Assembly: GCA_020725335.1 (NCBI GenBank)
Contig: DYFF01000003.1
Location: 101,526-165,525, forward strand
Reading direction: 5' to 3'
DNA length: 64,000 nucleotides
DNA from: Thermodesulfovibrio sp.
Lineage (GTDB): Bacteria; Nitrospirota; Thermodesulfovibrionia; Thermodesulfovibrionales; Thermodesulfovibrionaceae
Shown here: piece by piece, positions 45,721 to 53,923 of the stretch
Layout of the letters: each line of letters begins with the position of its first letter
How positions within the stretch are numbered: position 1 is the stretch's first letter
Notes under the pieces: model-generated
What the model saw: the letters and a program-made list of their open reading frames with translations, nothing else
Databases searched by the model: none
Told to the model about the DNA's origin: nothing
Made by a program: the position numbers and the translations under genes

Positions 45721-46617
45721 ATGAGACCTTTCAAGGAAATAAAGGCAAATTATTATTTCACAAAGGAGGACGAAAGAAGGCTTCTTGAACTAAAGATAGT
45801 AATGGAAAAAAGAGTTGATAGAGCTGTTGAAGCTCTTTATCAATGGATTAATTCTACAGACTCAGCTAAAAAAATTTTTAGAAATGAATCTCTTATAAGA
45901 CATGTAATGAAACTTGTCCGTTTCTGGTTTATAAGTCTTTTCTCTGGTAAATATGACAATTATTTCTATGACAGTCTCATAAAAATAGGACAGAGACATG
46001 AAAAAGTTGGCGTAGAACCTCATTTTATGACAAGAGCTATTAATATAATCAGAAATACCACTGTAGATATTATATGTGAGGAGATTGAACTTCCCGAAGA
46101 AAGAGAAAAATATATAATCTCCGTAAATAAGATACTTGACATTAATCTTGATATAATTATATCGGCTTATCTTGAAGAGGAAGTTAGAGGATATTCAGCA
46201 GCCTACAGGGTAAAAAGTAGAGTAGTTAAGTTTGGGGAAATTTTTGCTCAATTGACAAGCATTGCTCTTATTTTAGGATTAATATTACTAACAGGAGCAG
46301 TAGTATATCTATGCGGTAGAGATATATATGAAATATTTACTGGTAGACTTGAACAAACTATTATAACTGCCCTTGGTTCGGTTCTAATTTTGTGGGTTAT
46401 GCTTGAACTAATAAATACAGAAATAGCCCATTTGCGAGGCGGAAAATTTAAGATAAGTGTTTTCGTTGGAGTAGCGCTCGTAACCACAATAAGAGAAGTC
46501 ATGATCGCAACTTTGAAACATGACACTATTGAATTTATTGTTGCGCTTGTAGCATCGGTACTTGTGATAGGAATTATATACTGGTTGGTTAAAAAGACAG
46601 AGGAGGAAAGAAGATGA
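45721..46617 (+). CDS. globin-coupled membrane protein: protoglobin-like sensor fused to a PsiE-type domain
   Basis: 298 aa. Residues 1-160 look like a protoglobin/globin-coupled-sensor domain; the F-helix motif IGQRHEKVGVEPHFM matches the family pattern IGxxHxxIGLxP, making His93 the likely proximal haem ligand. After a short linker come four membrane helices (about 180-295), including WVMLELINTEIAHLRGGKFKISVFVGVALVTTIREVM. That resembles the phosphate-starvation-inducible PsiE family. Sandwiched between purH (2 nt gap) and purD (4-nt overlap), so co-translated with purine genes. Output mechanism unknown. Confidence 0.7.
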   Translation: MRPFKEIKANYYFTKEDERRLLELKIVMEKRVDRAVEALYQWINSTDSAKKIFRNESLIRHVMKLVRFWFISLFSGKYDNYFYDSLIKIGQRHEKVGVEPHFMTRAINIIRNTTVDIICEEIELPEEREKYIISVNKILDINLDIIISAYLEEEVRGYSAAYRVKSRVVKFGEIFAQLTSIALILGLILLTGAVVYLCGRDIYEIFTGRLEQTIITALGSVLILWVMLELINTEIAHLRGGKFKISVFVGVALVTTIREVMIATLKHDTIEFIVALVASVLVIGIIYWLVKKTEEERR

Positions 46618-47879
46618 AAGTACTTGTAATAGGCTCAGGAGGCAGAGAACATGCAATAGTGTGGAAACTTGCCCAATCCAGAGTTGTTGATAAAATCTAT
46701 TGTGTTCCAGGAAATGCAGGAATCTCTGATATAGCTGAATGCGTAGAGGTAGAGAGTAAAAATCTATCAAGCCTGTTAGATTTTGTAAAATACGAATGGA
46801 TTGATCTTACAGTAGTGGGACCTGAAGATCCTCTCGCTCACGGAATTGTGGATATTTTTGAAAAAGATGGGCGAAAGATTATCGGACCAACAAAAGCAGC
46901 TGCTCAACTTGAAAGTAGCAAAGTATTTGCTAAAGATTTCATGAAAAGACACAAAATACCTACTGCAGATTACAAAGTTTTTACCTCTTACACCCATGCA
47001 GAAGAGTATATAAGGCTAAAAGGAACGCCAATAGTTATAAAGGCTGAGGGTCTTGCAGCTGGTAAAGGTGTTTTTGTTTGTCAAAACTACGATGAGGCAA
47101 TAGATGCTCTAAAATTAATCATGAAAGAAAAGATTTTTGGCTCCGCAGGTGATAGAGTCGTAATAGAGGAATGTCTTCAGGGAAAAGAGGTGTCTTATCT
47201 TGTCTTTACTGATGGTAAACATATAATACCAATGGTTACATCAAAAGATCACAAAAGACTTCTTGATAAAGATGAAGGTCCTAATACAGGTGGTATGGGA
47301 ACCTTTAGCCCCAATCCAATTATAACTCCTGAACTTGAAAAGGATATTATTGAAAATATAATAAAACCAACGATTAGGGGCTTAAAACTGGAAGGAATTA
47401 TTTACAAAGGTATTCTTTATGCGGGACTTATGATAATAAATAATAAACCCTACGTACTTGAATTTAATTGCCGATTTGGAGACCCTGAAACTCAAGTAAT
47501 TTTACCACGACTTGAAACAGATTTAGTAGATATATTTATGGCTATTGCAGAACAGAGACTGAATAAAGTAGAAATTAAATGGAAAGCAGATGCCTCTCTA
47601 TGTGTAATTTTAGCTTCAGAGGGTTATCCTGGAAAGTACAAGAAAGGTATACCTATTTCAGGACTTGATATGGTTAAAGGATTAGAAGATGTAATGGTTT
47701 TTCATGCAGGCACTAAATTTAATGAAGAAGGTCAGATAGTAACTAATGGTGGAAGAGTTTTGGGTATAACTGCCTTAGGTAAAGATATAAAAGAAGCAAG
47801 ACAAAAAGCTTATAATGCAGTAGAATTGATTAATTTTCAAGGTATGCAATATAGAAAAGACATTGGTTTAAATATCTGA
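46614..47879 (+). CDS. purD: phosphoribosylamine--glycine ligase PurD
   Basis: 421 aa ATP-grasp enzyme forming glycinamide ribonucleotide, second step of purine synthesis. Starts [21 protein letters not shown], the PurD signature, with [45 protein letters not shown] and [18 protein letters not shown]. Overlaps the globin-PsiE gene by 4 nt and is the last protein gene of the pyr/pur operon, followed after 22 nt by tRNA-Leu. Confidence 0.97.
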   Translation: MKVLVIGSGGREHAIVWKLAQSRVVDKIYCVPGNAGISDIAECVEVESKNLSSLLDFVKYEWIDLTVVGPEDPLAHGIVDIFEKDGRKIIGPTKAAAQLESSKVFAKDFMKRHKIPTADYKVFTSYTHAEEYIRLKGTPIVIKAEGLAAGKGVFVCQNYDEAIDALKLIMKEKIFGSAGDRVVIEECLQGKEVSYLVFTDGKHIIPMVTSKDHKRLLDKDEGPNTGGMGTFSPNPIITPELEKDIIENIIKPTIRGLKLEGIIYKGILYAGLMIINNKPYVLEFNCRFGDPETQVILPRLETDLVDIFMAIAEQRLNKVEIKWKADASLCVILASEGYPGKYKKGIPISGLDMVKGLEDVMVFHAGTKFNEEGQIVTNGGRVLGITALGKDIKEARQKAYNAVELINFQGMQYRKDIGLNI

Positions 47880-47901
47880 AAATTTTTTAAAATAAAATAT
47901 T

Positions 47902-47982
47902 GCGAGAGTGGCGGAAAGGCAGACGCGCTGGACTTAGAATCCAGTGGGGAGACCCGTGAGGGTTCAAATCCCTCCTCTCGCA
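47902..47982 (+). tRNA. tRNA-Leu (anticodon TAG)
   Basis: Acceptor GCGAGAG (47902-47908) pairs with CTCTCGC (47975-47981), discriminator A. The anticodon stem CTGGA/TCCAG encloses loop CTTAGAA, giving UAG for CUN leucine codons. A class II variable arm (TGGGGAGACCCGTGA) and T arm GGTTCAAATCC are present. No encoded CCA. No separate promoter seen, so it may be read through from purD. Confidence 0.94.
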
Positions 47983-48078
47983 TTTGATTGTAGGAAATTT
48001 TGACTCTTTGAGGTACTTTTTGCCTACCTTTTGACACCTAAAACCTTTAAATCTATTTAATTTTTTAAGTAATTATAG

Positions 48079-48094
48079 TGGCATTATTCTTGCT
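48079..48094 (+). promoter_or_regulatory. sigma-54 (-24/-12) promoter of the GGDEF gene
   Basis: TGGCATTATTCTTGCT carries exact TGGCA (-24) and TTGCT (-12) with the obligatory GG-N10-GC spacing. The predicted start is about 48105, giving a 24-nt leader with the SD AAAGGAGG before the ATG at 48129. No sigma-70 pair competes nearby. Confidence 0.8.
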
Positions 48095-48128
48095 TTAAAA
48101 ATAATAAAATGTTTTAAAGGAGGAAAAA

Positions 48129-48886
48129 ATGAATCCACAAATCATATCAATCAATCTTAATAAAAATATTAATAAATTTTTTGCTCTTAATACGCTTGTT
48201 GTTATAGCTGCGATTGTTTTATTATTTCTTCTTACCGATTATGAAAAAAAGATTTGCTCATTGCTATATCCTTAATTTCTGCTGGAATAATTGCTACTAA
48301 CCTTTATATAACAAAGTCTATTCGAAAAAGAGTTGATAAATTAATAAGGCATTCCTTTGAAAAGGTCGAGTCTCAACTTTATTTTGATGAATTAACTTCT
48401 GTTTATAATAGAAAAACAGGAATGAACAGGTTAAATGAAGAAATGATTCGTTCAAAAAGAACAGGAAAACCTTTGTCAATAGGAATTCTCGATATTGATG
48501 ATTTTAAACAAATAAATGATAAATATGGTCATCTTGTGGGAGATAGAGTCTTGAACCATGTTGCCATACAGATTAAAAATTCTTTAAGAGGATGCGATGT
48601 TGTCGCGAGATACGGTGGCGAAGAATTTTTAATAATATTATCAGAAACAGACGAAATACACGCTATATCAGCCCTTGAAAGAGTAAGAAGTCAGATAGCT
48701 AAAAAGGCAATAAAAGTTGGAAATGAAAGGCTTCATGTTACTGTAAGTATAGGGGTAACGGAAATAGGATTTGATGAAGACCCTGTTGAATCAATTCATA
48801 AAGCTGATTTGGCTTTGTATCAAGCAAAGAGAAATGGTAAAAATAAGGTAGAACTTTTCTTGAAATATACTAAAAATAGAAATTAG
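48129..48886 (+). CDS. membrane diguanylate cyclase (GGDEF), reading frame broken at an A7 slippery site
   Basis: The track shows only 48254-48886, but the gene clearly begins at ATG 48129 behind AAAGGAGG. The first frame encodes [20 protein letters not shown] and a membrane helix, then runs to a stop soon after. A -1 shift at GA|A AAA AAG (A7 at 48244-48250) joins it to the downstream frame: second helix [19 protein letters not shown], then a GGDEF domain with RYGGEEF catalytic loop and an RGCD inhibitory site. Combined product 252 aa, making c-di-GMP at the membrane. Whether this is programmed or transcriptional slippage, a mutation or a sequencing error is open. Confidence 0.8.
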
Positions 48887-50955
48887 GCTACAGTAAAGTT
48901 GTCTATTTTATTTTTCCAGAATTCTTCTAATTTTGCCTTTAGCGGGGGAAAACCTTTTAAATAAGGGTCTTTCCCCAAAATTAATTCAGCTTCTTTTCTT
49001 GCAATTTCGAGTAAATCTTTATCTCTTATAATATTGGCTGATTTTAAATCCGGCATGCCTGATTGTTTTGTGCCGAAAAGTTCTCCCGGACCTCTGATGT
49101 TTAAATCCTCTTCTGCTATTTTAAAACCATCATTAAAAATTACCATTGCCTTTAGTCTAAGTTCTGCCTCTTTAGTTAGATTATAGGGGATTAAGACACA
49201 TTTCGAAGGTCTCATTCCTCTACCTACTCTTCCTCTTAACTGATGTAACTGGGCTAATCCAAATCTTTCAGCATTAGTGATGATCATGAGCGAAGCGTTT
49301 GGTACATCAACACCCACTTCAATAACAGTTGTAGCAACAAGAATTTTTATATCTCCCCTTCTGAAAGATTTCATTATTTCATCTCTCTGTTTAGATGGTA
49401 ATTTGCCATGTATTAATCCGACAGGATAATTGGGAAACATTTTTTGTAAAACCTCATATCCCTTTGTAGCATTAAATAAATCAAGATTTTCAGATTCTTC
49501 TATGAGTGGATAAACTACGTATACCTGTCCACCATTTTTTATTTCATCCTCTATCATTTTATAGGCTATCTTTTTACTATTTTTATCTATAATCTGTGTT
49601 ATTATAGGCTTTCTTCCTGAGGGAAGTTCATCAATTATTGAATAATCAAGATCTCCATATACAGTAAGAGCCAATGTTCTTGGTATAGGGGTTGCTGTCA
49701 TTACAAGAGTATCTGGATTAAATCCTTTTTTCTTCAAAAGATATCTTTGCATGACACCAAATCTATGTTGTTCGTCTATTATTACTAATCCCAGATTTTT
49801 AAATTTCACATATTCTTGGATTAAAGCATGAGTTCCAATTACTATGTTGGCATCCCCTGAAGATATCAAATTAGCATATTTATCATATTCGGAAGTATGA
49901 ATTATCACATTCACTTTCAGATTTTTTAGAAGAGAAACTATATTATAAAAATGTTGCTCTGCCAAAATCTCAGTAGGTGCCATTAATGCTGCTTGATATC
50001 CTGCTTCCACAGCTGCAAGCATAGCAACCAAAGCAACAACAGTTTTACCGCATCCTACATCTCCCTGTAGAAGTCTATTCATAGGTGTGGGCTTCTTCAT
50101 ATCACCAAGAATTTCCCCTATAACTCGTTCCTGAGCCTTTGTAAGTTTAAAGGGTAGATTACTAATGAAATCCTTAATCAGCTTTCCGCTTCCACAGATA
50201 GATATTCCTCTCTCATTTAACCTCGAATTTTTTATGAGGATGATTCCAAGTTGAAGAAGAAAAAGCTCATCAAAAATTATTCTTTTATGGTAAGGGGTGG
50301 TGCTCTCGTTTAGAGCTTTTACTTCAATATCTGAGGGAGGAAAATGAACATTTAAAATAGCTTCAGAGAGACTGGGTAATTTCAATTTTTTTATTACTTG
50401 TTCTGGAATATAATCTTCTAAATATACCTTGGAATATTCTAAAGCAGATTTAATAATGTTACGTATCTGTTTTTGTGATAACCCCTCAGTTAGTCTGTAT
50501 ACAGGTAAAATCTCTATTTTTTCTTCAAAAGTATTCTGATCAATAATTTCAAATTCTGGATTTAGGATTTCAAAAGCATTTCCTCTAAAGTCTAATTGTA
50601 TTTTCCCGAATAATTTTATTTCTGTTTTGGGCTTGAGAATTTTTTTTAAATAACTCTGATTGAACCATTTAGCTTTAAGAAACCCTGTTCCATCAGATAC
50701 TACAACTTCCAATATTTTTAAGCCATTTCTTGGAATAATCTCATTGATTTGAACTATTTTACCATTGATATTAACAAAATCGCCTGCAACTATTTCATAA
50801 ATAAATTTTTTATTTCTTCGATCCTCATAATGATTTGGTAGATGATATATGGCATCATAGACAGTGTGAATGCCTAATTTTTTAAGAAGTAATGCTTTTT
50901 TAGGCCCTACACCTTTTAAATATTGGATAGGAATTTTTAATCCAGTTTTTTGCAT
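48883..50955 (-). CDS. recG: ATP-dependent DNA helicase RecG
   Basis: 690 aa. Wedge/OB domain at about residues 60-150, then superfamily 2 helicase motifs: Walker [19 protein letters not shown] box [19 protein letters not shown], and motif [11 protein letters not shown]. RecG reverses stalled replication forks. Its stop overlaps that of the convergent GGDEF gene by 4 nt. It follows nusA after 5 nt and is probably in the rimP-nusA operon. Confidence 0.97.
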   Translation of the reverse strand: MQKTGLKIPIQYLKGVGPKKALLLKKLGIHTVYDAIYHLPNHYEDRRNKKFIYEIVAGDFVNINGKIVQINEIIPRNGLKILEVVVSDGTGFLKAKWFNQSYLKKILKPKTEIKLFGKIQLDFRGNAFEILNPEFEIIDQNTFEEKIEILPVYRLTEGLSQKQIRNIIKSALEYSKVYLEDYIPEQVIKKLKLPSLSEAILNVHFPPSDIEVKALNESTTPYHKRIIFDELFLLQLGIILIKNSRLNERGISICGSGKLIKDFISNLPFKLTKAQERVIGEILGDMKKPTPMNRLLQGDVGCGKTVVALVAMLAAVEAGYQAALMAPTEILAEQHFYNIVSLLKNLKVNVIIHTSEYDKYANLISSGDANIVIGTHALIQEYVKFKNLGLVIIDEQHRFGVMQRYLLKKKGFNPDTLVMTATPIPRTLALTVYGDLDYSIIDELPSGRKPIITQIIDKNSKKIAYKMIEDEIKNGGQVYVVYPLIEESENLDLFNATKGYEVLQKMFPNYPVGLIHGKLPSKQRDEIMKSFRRGDIKILVATTVIEVGVDVPNASLMIITNAERFGLAQLHQLRGRVGRGMRPSKCVLIPYNLTKEAELRLKAMVIFNDGFKIAEEDLNIRGPGELFGTKQSGMPDLKSANIIRDKDLLEIARKEAELILGKDPYLKGFPPLKAKLEEFWKNKIDNFTVA

Positions 50956-50960
50956 TAATT

Positions 50961-52058
50961 TCAGGCATTGTCTTCTTGCTGAAGTCCTTCTTTAAAGTTT
51001 TTATTCGCCTCTTTTATTCTTATCTGTGAATATTCAGACTCGCTTAAAACATCAATATTCCAACCTGTTAGTTTTGATGCTAATCTGACATTCTGACCTT
51101 TTTTACCTATAGCTAAAGAGAGTTGTTCGTTCTCTACAACCACTATTGCTGTTTTTTCCGATTCATTTATTCCTACTTTCAGAACAGTAGCAGGAGTTAA
51201 AGCTTTTGCAATAAAAATGCTCGGGTCTTCGCTATAGGGTATAATATCTATTCTTTCGCCTTTTAATTCCCTAACAACTGACTGAACCCTCGTTCCTTTC
51301 ATGCCCACACAAGCACCTACTGGGTCTACTGAAGAATCTTTTGAATATACAGCAATTTTGGTTCTCTCTCCCGGGTCTCTTGCAATATTCTTAATTTTAA
51401 CAATGCCATCCTGAATTTCTGGCACCTCAAGAGTAAATAATCCGATCACGAATTGAGAATGAGTTCTCGATACTTTTATTATAGGCTCCTTAGATGTCTG
51501 CTTTACTTCATAAATATAAGCTTTAATAATGTCACCCCGCTTTAAATTATCCTGAGGCAATATCTCTTTTTCTGGTAAAATAACTTCAGCCTTCCCAACT
51601 AAAATATAAAAATTAGCCTTTTCTTTTCTAAGCACAGTTCCGCTTACAACAGTTCCGACTTTATCTTTAAATTCCTCATAAATTACTGAACGTTCTATAT
51701 CTCTAATTTTCTGAAAAAGAACATGTTTTGCTGTTTGAACAGCTATTCTACCAAAATCCTGAATGGAGAGAGGTATTTCAACTGTATCTCCTATTCCTTT
51801 ATTCTCAAACTTTTCTTTGGCTTCTTCAAAGGAGATTTCTGAGAAAGGATCAGATACTTCTTCGACAACTTTTTTTATCTCAAAAATATTAATATCAAAA
51901 GTTTGAGGATCAATTTTTAATTTAATAATTGATTTATTGCCATATTTTTTCCTAATAGCTGAAATTAAAGCTGTTTCAAGCAGTTCAATAACTGCATCTT
52001 TATTGATGCCTCGTTCTCTCATTATTTGTTCTGTTAAAATTTTTAACTCTTTCCCCAT
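50961..52058 (-). CDS. nusA: transcription termination/antitermination factor NusA
   Basis: 365 aa. The N-terminal RNAP-binding domain ([25 protein letters not shown]) is followed by S1 ([21 protein letters not shown]), KH1 ([19 protein letters not shown]) and KH2 ([19 protein letters not shown]) domains. No C-terminal acidic repeats, the shorter form common outside gamma-proteobacteria. It modulates pausing and intrinsic termination. Directly after rimP. Confidence 0.96.
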   Translation of the reverse strand: MGKELKILTEQIMRERGINKDAVIELLETALISAIRKKYGNKSIIKLKIDPQTFDINIFEIKKVVEEVSDPFSEISFEEAKEKFENKGIGDTVEIPLSIQDFGRIAVQTAKHVLFQKIRDIERSVIYEEFKDKVGTVVSGTVLRKEKANFYILVGKAEVILPEKEILPQDNLKRGDIIKAYIYEVKQTSKEPIIKVSRTHSQFVIGLFTLEVPEIQDGIVKIKNIARDPGERTKIAVYSKDSSVDPVGACVGMKGTRVQSVVRELKGERIDIIPYSEDPSIFIAKALTPATVLKVGINESEKTAIVVVENEQLSLAIGKKGQNVRLASKLTGWNIDVLSESEYSQIRIKEANKNFKEGLQQEDNA

Positions 52059-52062
52059 AATT

Positions 52063-52557
52063 TTAACCTAAATAAATTTGTGCTTTTAAAATTTTATCAA
52101 ATGGTATAAATAATAATTCGCTCTTTTGAGCCTTTTTAGTTCCCTTTGCCTTGCTTTCTTTAACTTCGATCCTAACCCAGTCTTCTCCCACGTCAATAAT
52201 TTTACCTATGAAAAAAGTTCTTTCGGAAATTTTTTCTTTTGTTGTAATTTTTATATCTCTACCTAAATTTTTTAAAAAATCCTTATTATTTTTCAGTGGT
52301 CTATCCAGTCCCGGAGACGAAACTTCAAGAATATATGAGCCTTTTATAGGATCCTCCACATCAAGTATTGCCTCTAAGGAACGTGAAAAAGTCTCGCAAT
52401 CTCTTACTGTTACTCCACCCTCTTTATCTATGAAAACAGTTACCACTAATCCTTTACTGCCAGGGTGAATTTCTAAATCAACTACGTTGACTCCTTCCGT
52501 TTCACTAATTTCCTTAGCATATTTTTTTATTAAATCTTTTAATTCTTGAATATTCAT
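52063..52557 (-). CDS. rimP: ribosome maturation factor RimP
   Basis: 164 aa from this start. Two RimP domains: VVDLEIHPGSKGLVVTVFIDKEGGVTVRDCETFSRSLEAIL and YILEVSSPGLDRPLKNNKDF, the second being the family signature. It assists 30S assembly. The track start at 52578 adds seven residues. The ATG at 52557 has AAAGGA about 7 nt upstream and yields a normal RimP N-terminus, so it is preferred. rimP-nusA pairing is widely conserved. Confidence 0.95.
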   Translation of the reverse strand: MNIQELKDLIKKYAKEISETEGVNVVDLEIHPGSKGLVVTVFIDKEGGVTVRDCETFSRSLEAILDVEDPIKGSYILEVSSPGLDRPLKNNKDFLKNLGRDIKITTKEKISERTFFIGKIIDVGEDWVRIEVKESKAKGTKKAQKSELLFIPFDKILKAQIYLG

Positions 52558-52582
52558 AAAAATTCCTTTAAGTATCAAAATA

Positions 52583-52606
52583 AAAGAGTGGGTTAGCCCA
52601 CTCTTT
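52583..52606 (-). terminator. hairpin T2: perfect 10-bp stem with T-tract just before rimP
   Basis: On the minus strand AAAGAGTGGG-CTAA-CCCACTCTTT is followed by TATTTT. It ends only 25 nt before the rimP ATG. It is a textbook terminator for the upstream lipoprotein gene but could also be a leader attenuator or 5' hairpin of rimP-nusA. Confidence 0.75.
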
Positions 52607-52609
52607 GAA

Positions 52610-52639
52610 ATTTTAACACTTTTAGAAAATTTAAAGCAA
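52610..52639 (-). promoter_or_regulatory. candidate rimP-nusA promoter between two hairpins
   Basis: Minus strand TTGCTT (52639-52634, within the T1 stem), an 18-nt spacer and TAAAAT (52615-52610). The start would fall at the base of hairpin T2. The -10 is good (5 of 6), the -35 weak (3 of 6). Confidence 0.4.
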
Positions 52640-52666
52640 CACCAGGAATAATCCCAGTGTTGCTTT
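52633..52666 (-). terminator. hairpin T1: terminator of the repeat lipoprotein gene
   Basis: AAAGCAACAC / GTGTTGCTTT form a perfect 10-bp stem with a 14-nt loop that can pair further, followed on the minus strand by AAATTTTC. It lies 18 nt after the lipoprotein stop. Confidence 0.7.
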
Positions 52667-52683
52667 CATTATATCCTGCTAAA

Positions 52684-52923
52684 TTATTTTTTCTTCTCAG
52701 CAGGTTTTTCAGGAGCTTTTTCAGGAGCCTTTGGAGCCTCTGGAGCTTTTGGTGCTTCAGGAGCCTTTGGAGCCTCTGGAGCTTTTGGTGCTTCAGGAGC
52801 TGGTGCTGGTGCTGGTGCTGGTGCTTCTGGTTTCTTTGGTTCCTCAGCCTTTTTGCATCCTAAAGCAAAGCTAAAGGATACCATAAGGATTAATGAAAGT
52901 ACTAATGCTAATATTTTCTTCAT
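52684..52923 (-). CDS. small Ala/Pro/Lys/Glu repeat lipoprotein
   Basis: 79 aa. A signal sequence ends in FALGC, a lipobox-like site. The mature part is entirely low-complexity: PAPAPAP, then repeated APEAPKAPEAPK and a basic end (KPAEKKK). This resembles proline-rich periplasm-spanning or wall-interacting segments such as TonB or histone-H1-like tails. The DNA is a 36-bp tandem repeat. A consensus-like promoter, a strong SD and its own terminator suggest a highly expressed monocistronic gene. Function unknown. Confidence 0.8.
   Translation of the reverse strand: MKKILALVLSLILMVSFSFALGCKKAEEPKKPEAPAPAPAPAPEAPKAPEAPKAPEAPKAPEAPKAPEKAPEKPAEKKK
52721..52824. repeat. 36-bp tandem repeat plus GGTGCT hexamer run inside the lipoprotein gene
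   Basis: The unit TCAGGAGCCTTTGGAGCCTC... occurs at 52721-52756 and again without change at 52757-52792, followed by four GGTGCT hexamers. It encodes 12-residue APEAPK-type repeats. Identity at silent positions suggests recent duplication or slippage, so copy number may vary between strains. Confidence 0.85.
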
Positions 52924-52989
52924 CTTATGTAGTCACCTCCTTTCGCCTTGAATTTTACTGCCTAAAACCGAAATCCCTTTGACTTTTAT

Positions 52990-53019
52990 TTTTTACCATT
53001 GAACAGGTTTTTTTGTCAA
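52990..53019 (-). promoter_or_regulatory. promoter of the repeat lipoprotein gene
   Basis: Minus strand perfect TTGACA (53019-53014), an 18-nt spacer and TAAAAA (52995-52990). The leader of about 60 nt ends with the SD AAAGGAGGTGA. I saw no recognisable riboswitch fold in the leader. Confidence 0.6.
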
Positions 53020-53033
53020 CTATAATTTTATCC

Positions 53034-53405
53034 TTATTTTACAACAACTCTATGCCCGGTAAGATTAATAATTAAAACTACCAAGGCAATAATAACAAGT
53101 GCTAATACTATAGCCAGCCCAGCATCACCCGCTACCTTCAATTCATCAATTTTTAGAGCAAGACTATGTAGAGTTTGTTCGTCAAGATTATTAAGCCTAT
53201 CCATTATTTCTTTTTCTGAATAGCCAAAATCTTTAAGTCTTTGAGATACAATTTTCATCTCAAGAAATTTCTGAACCTTTTCCAAATTCTCAACTTTACT
53301 ATTAAGAGTTACTTCAGAAGGGATAAAAGCAGCACCAGCAGACTGAACAAATCCAATAAAAAATACCGCTACCGCTAAATAAACTGCGAGTACTTTCTTA
53401 AACAT
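53034..53405 (-). CDS. PA2779-like small membrane protein
   Basis: 123 aa. N-terminal signal or helix (VLAVYLAVAVFFIGFVQSAGA), a helical middle with VSQRLKDFGYSEKEIMDRLNNLDEQTLHSLA, and a C-terminal membrane helix (GLAIVLALVIIALVVLIINLTG). This layout and the 'RL..lG.s..E...Rl..L.d.e...lA' pattern match the PA2779 family of unknown function. It follows the TPR lipoprotein gene by 10 nt; in Pseudomonas PA2778 (C39-like peptidase plus TPR) and PA2779 are also paired. Confidence 0.7.
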   Translation of the reverse strand: MFKKVLAVYLAVAVFFIGFVQSAGAAFIPSEVTLNSKVENLEKVQKFLEMKIVSQRLKDFGYSEKEIMDRLNNLDEQTLHSLALKIDELKVAGDAGLAIVLALVIIALVVLIINLTGHRVVVK

Positions 53406-53415
53406 TTTACACCTC

Positions 53416-53886
53416 CTACTTTGTTTTTAGTTTATTTACTTTATCAAGGGTGTCTTTATAAATTTTTAGTTTATCTTGATTTCCCTTTTCAAGTTCAATA
53501 GCTTTTTTGACTAAATCTTCTGCTTCATCGAGTCTCTCACCTTTTATATAATAAAGCCATGCAAGATTATTGTAGGCATCGGCAAGTTTGCTGTCTTTTT
53601 TTATTGCTTTTTTATAATTTTCTTCAGCCTGGTCATGTTTTCCCTGATTTAAGTACAAATTGCCTATTAACAAAAAACCCCTTGCATCATTCTTGGAAGC
53701 TTCTTCATAATGCCTAATTGCCTCATCTAATAATCCCTTTCTCTCATAACTGAGTCCAAGCTGAAGGTGTTCTTCTGCTGTGAGAGGATCATTCAGAACT
53801 ACAATTTTTGGCATACTACAGGCAAAAATTGATAGACATGCAATTATAAGAATAAAGAAACGAAAATATTTAAAAACTAAAATCAT
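53416..53886 (-). CDS. TPR lipoprotein, PA2778-like without the peptidase domain
   Basis: 156 aa. A lipoprotein signal ends in CLSIFAC, then DPLTAEEHLQLGLSYERKGLLDEAIRHYEEA begins three to four TPR units (ARGFLLIGNLYLNQGKHDQAEENYKKAI; LADAYNNLAWLYYIKGERLDEAEDLV). The 'DPLTxEEH' lead-in resembles the TPR half of PA2778-type proteins, whose cysteine peptidase half is missing here. The ATG lies one nucleotide after the predicted transcription start (TATAAT at 53899-53894 minus), so the message may be leaderless. Divergent from priA over 37 bp. Confidence 0.72.
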   Translation of the reverse strand: MILVFKYFRFFILIIACLSIFACSMPKIVVLNDPLTAEEHLQLGLSYERKGLLDEAIRHYEEASKNDARGFLLIGNLYLNQGKHDQAEENYKKAIKKDSKLADAYNNLAWLYYIKGERLDEAEDLVKKAIELEKGNQDKLKIYKDTLDKVNKLKTK

Positions 53887-53923
53887 TGTGTAAATTATAA
53901 CATAAAACTGTTAAAATTAGGTT

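Noticed and set aside
46248-46770. Long reverse-strand ORFs opposite the globin-PsiE gene
   Set aside because: They are antisense shadows of hydrophobic coding sequence, with no SD and unlike any family.
48010-48035. AGGTA-N9-TACCT inverted repeat upstream of the GGDEF sigma-54 promoter as an enhancer
   Set aside because: Short arms and no similarity to the palindrome upstream of the Lys-rich gene, so not enough to call.
47837-48037. 66-aa reverse ORF across tRNA-Leu
   Set aside because: It runs through the tRNA, and part of its apparent protein ([15 protein letters not shown]) is the typical false translation of an antisense leucine tRNA.
52924-52989. Leader of the repeat lipoprotein as a possible riboswitch
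   Set aside because: About 60 nt with only weak hairpins; no c-di-GMP, SAM, cobalamin or TPP consensus was recognisable.
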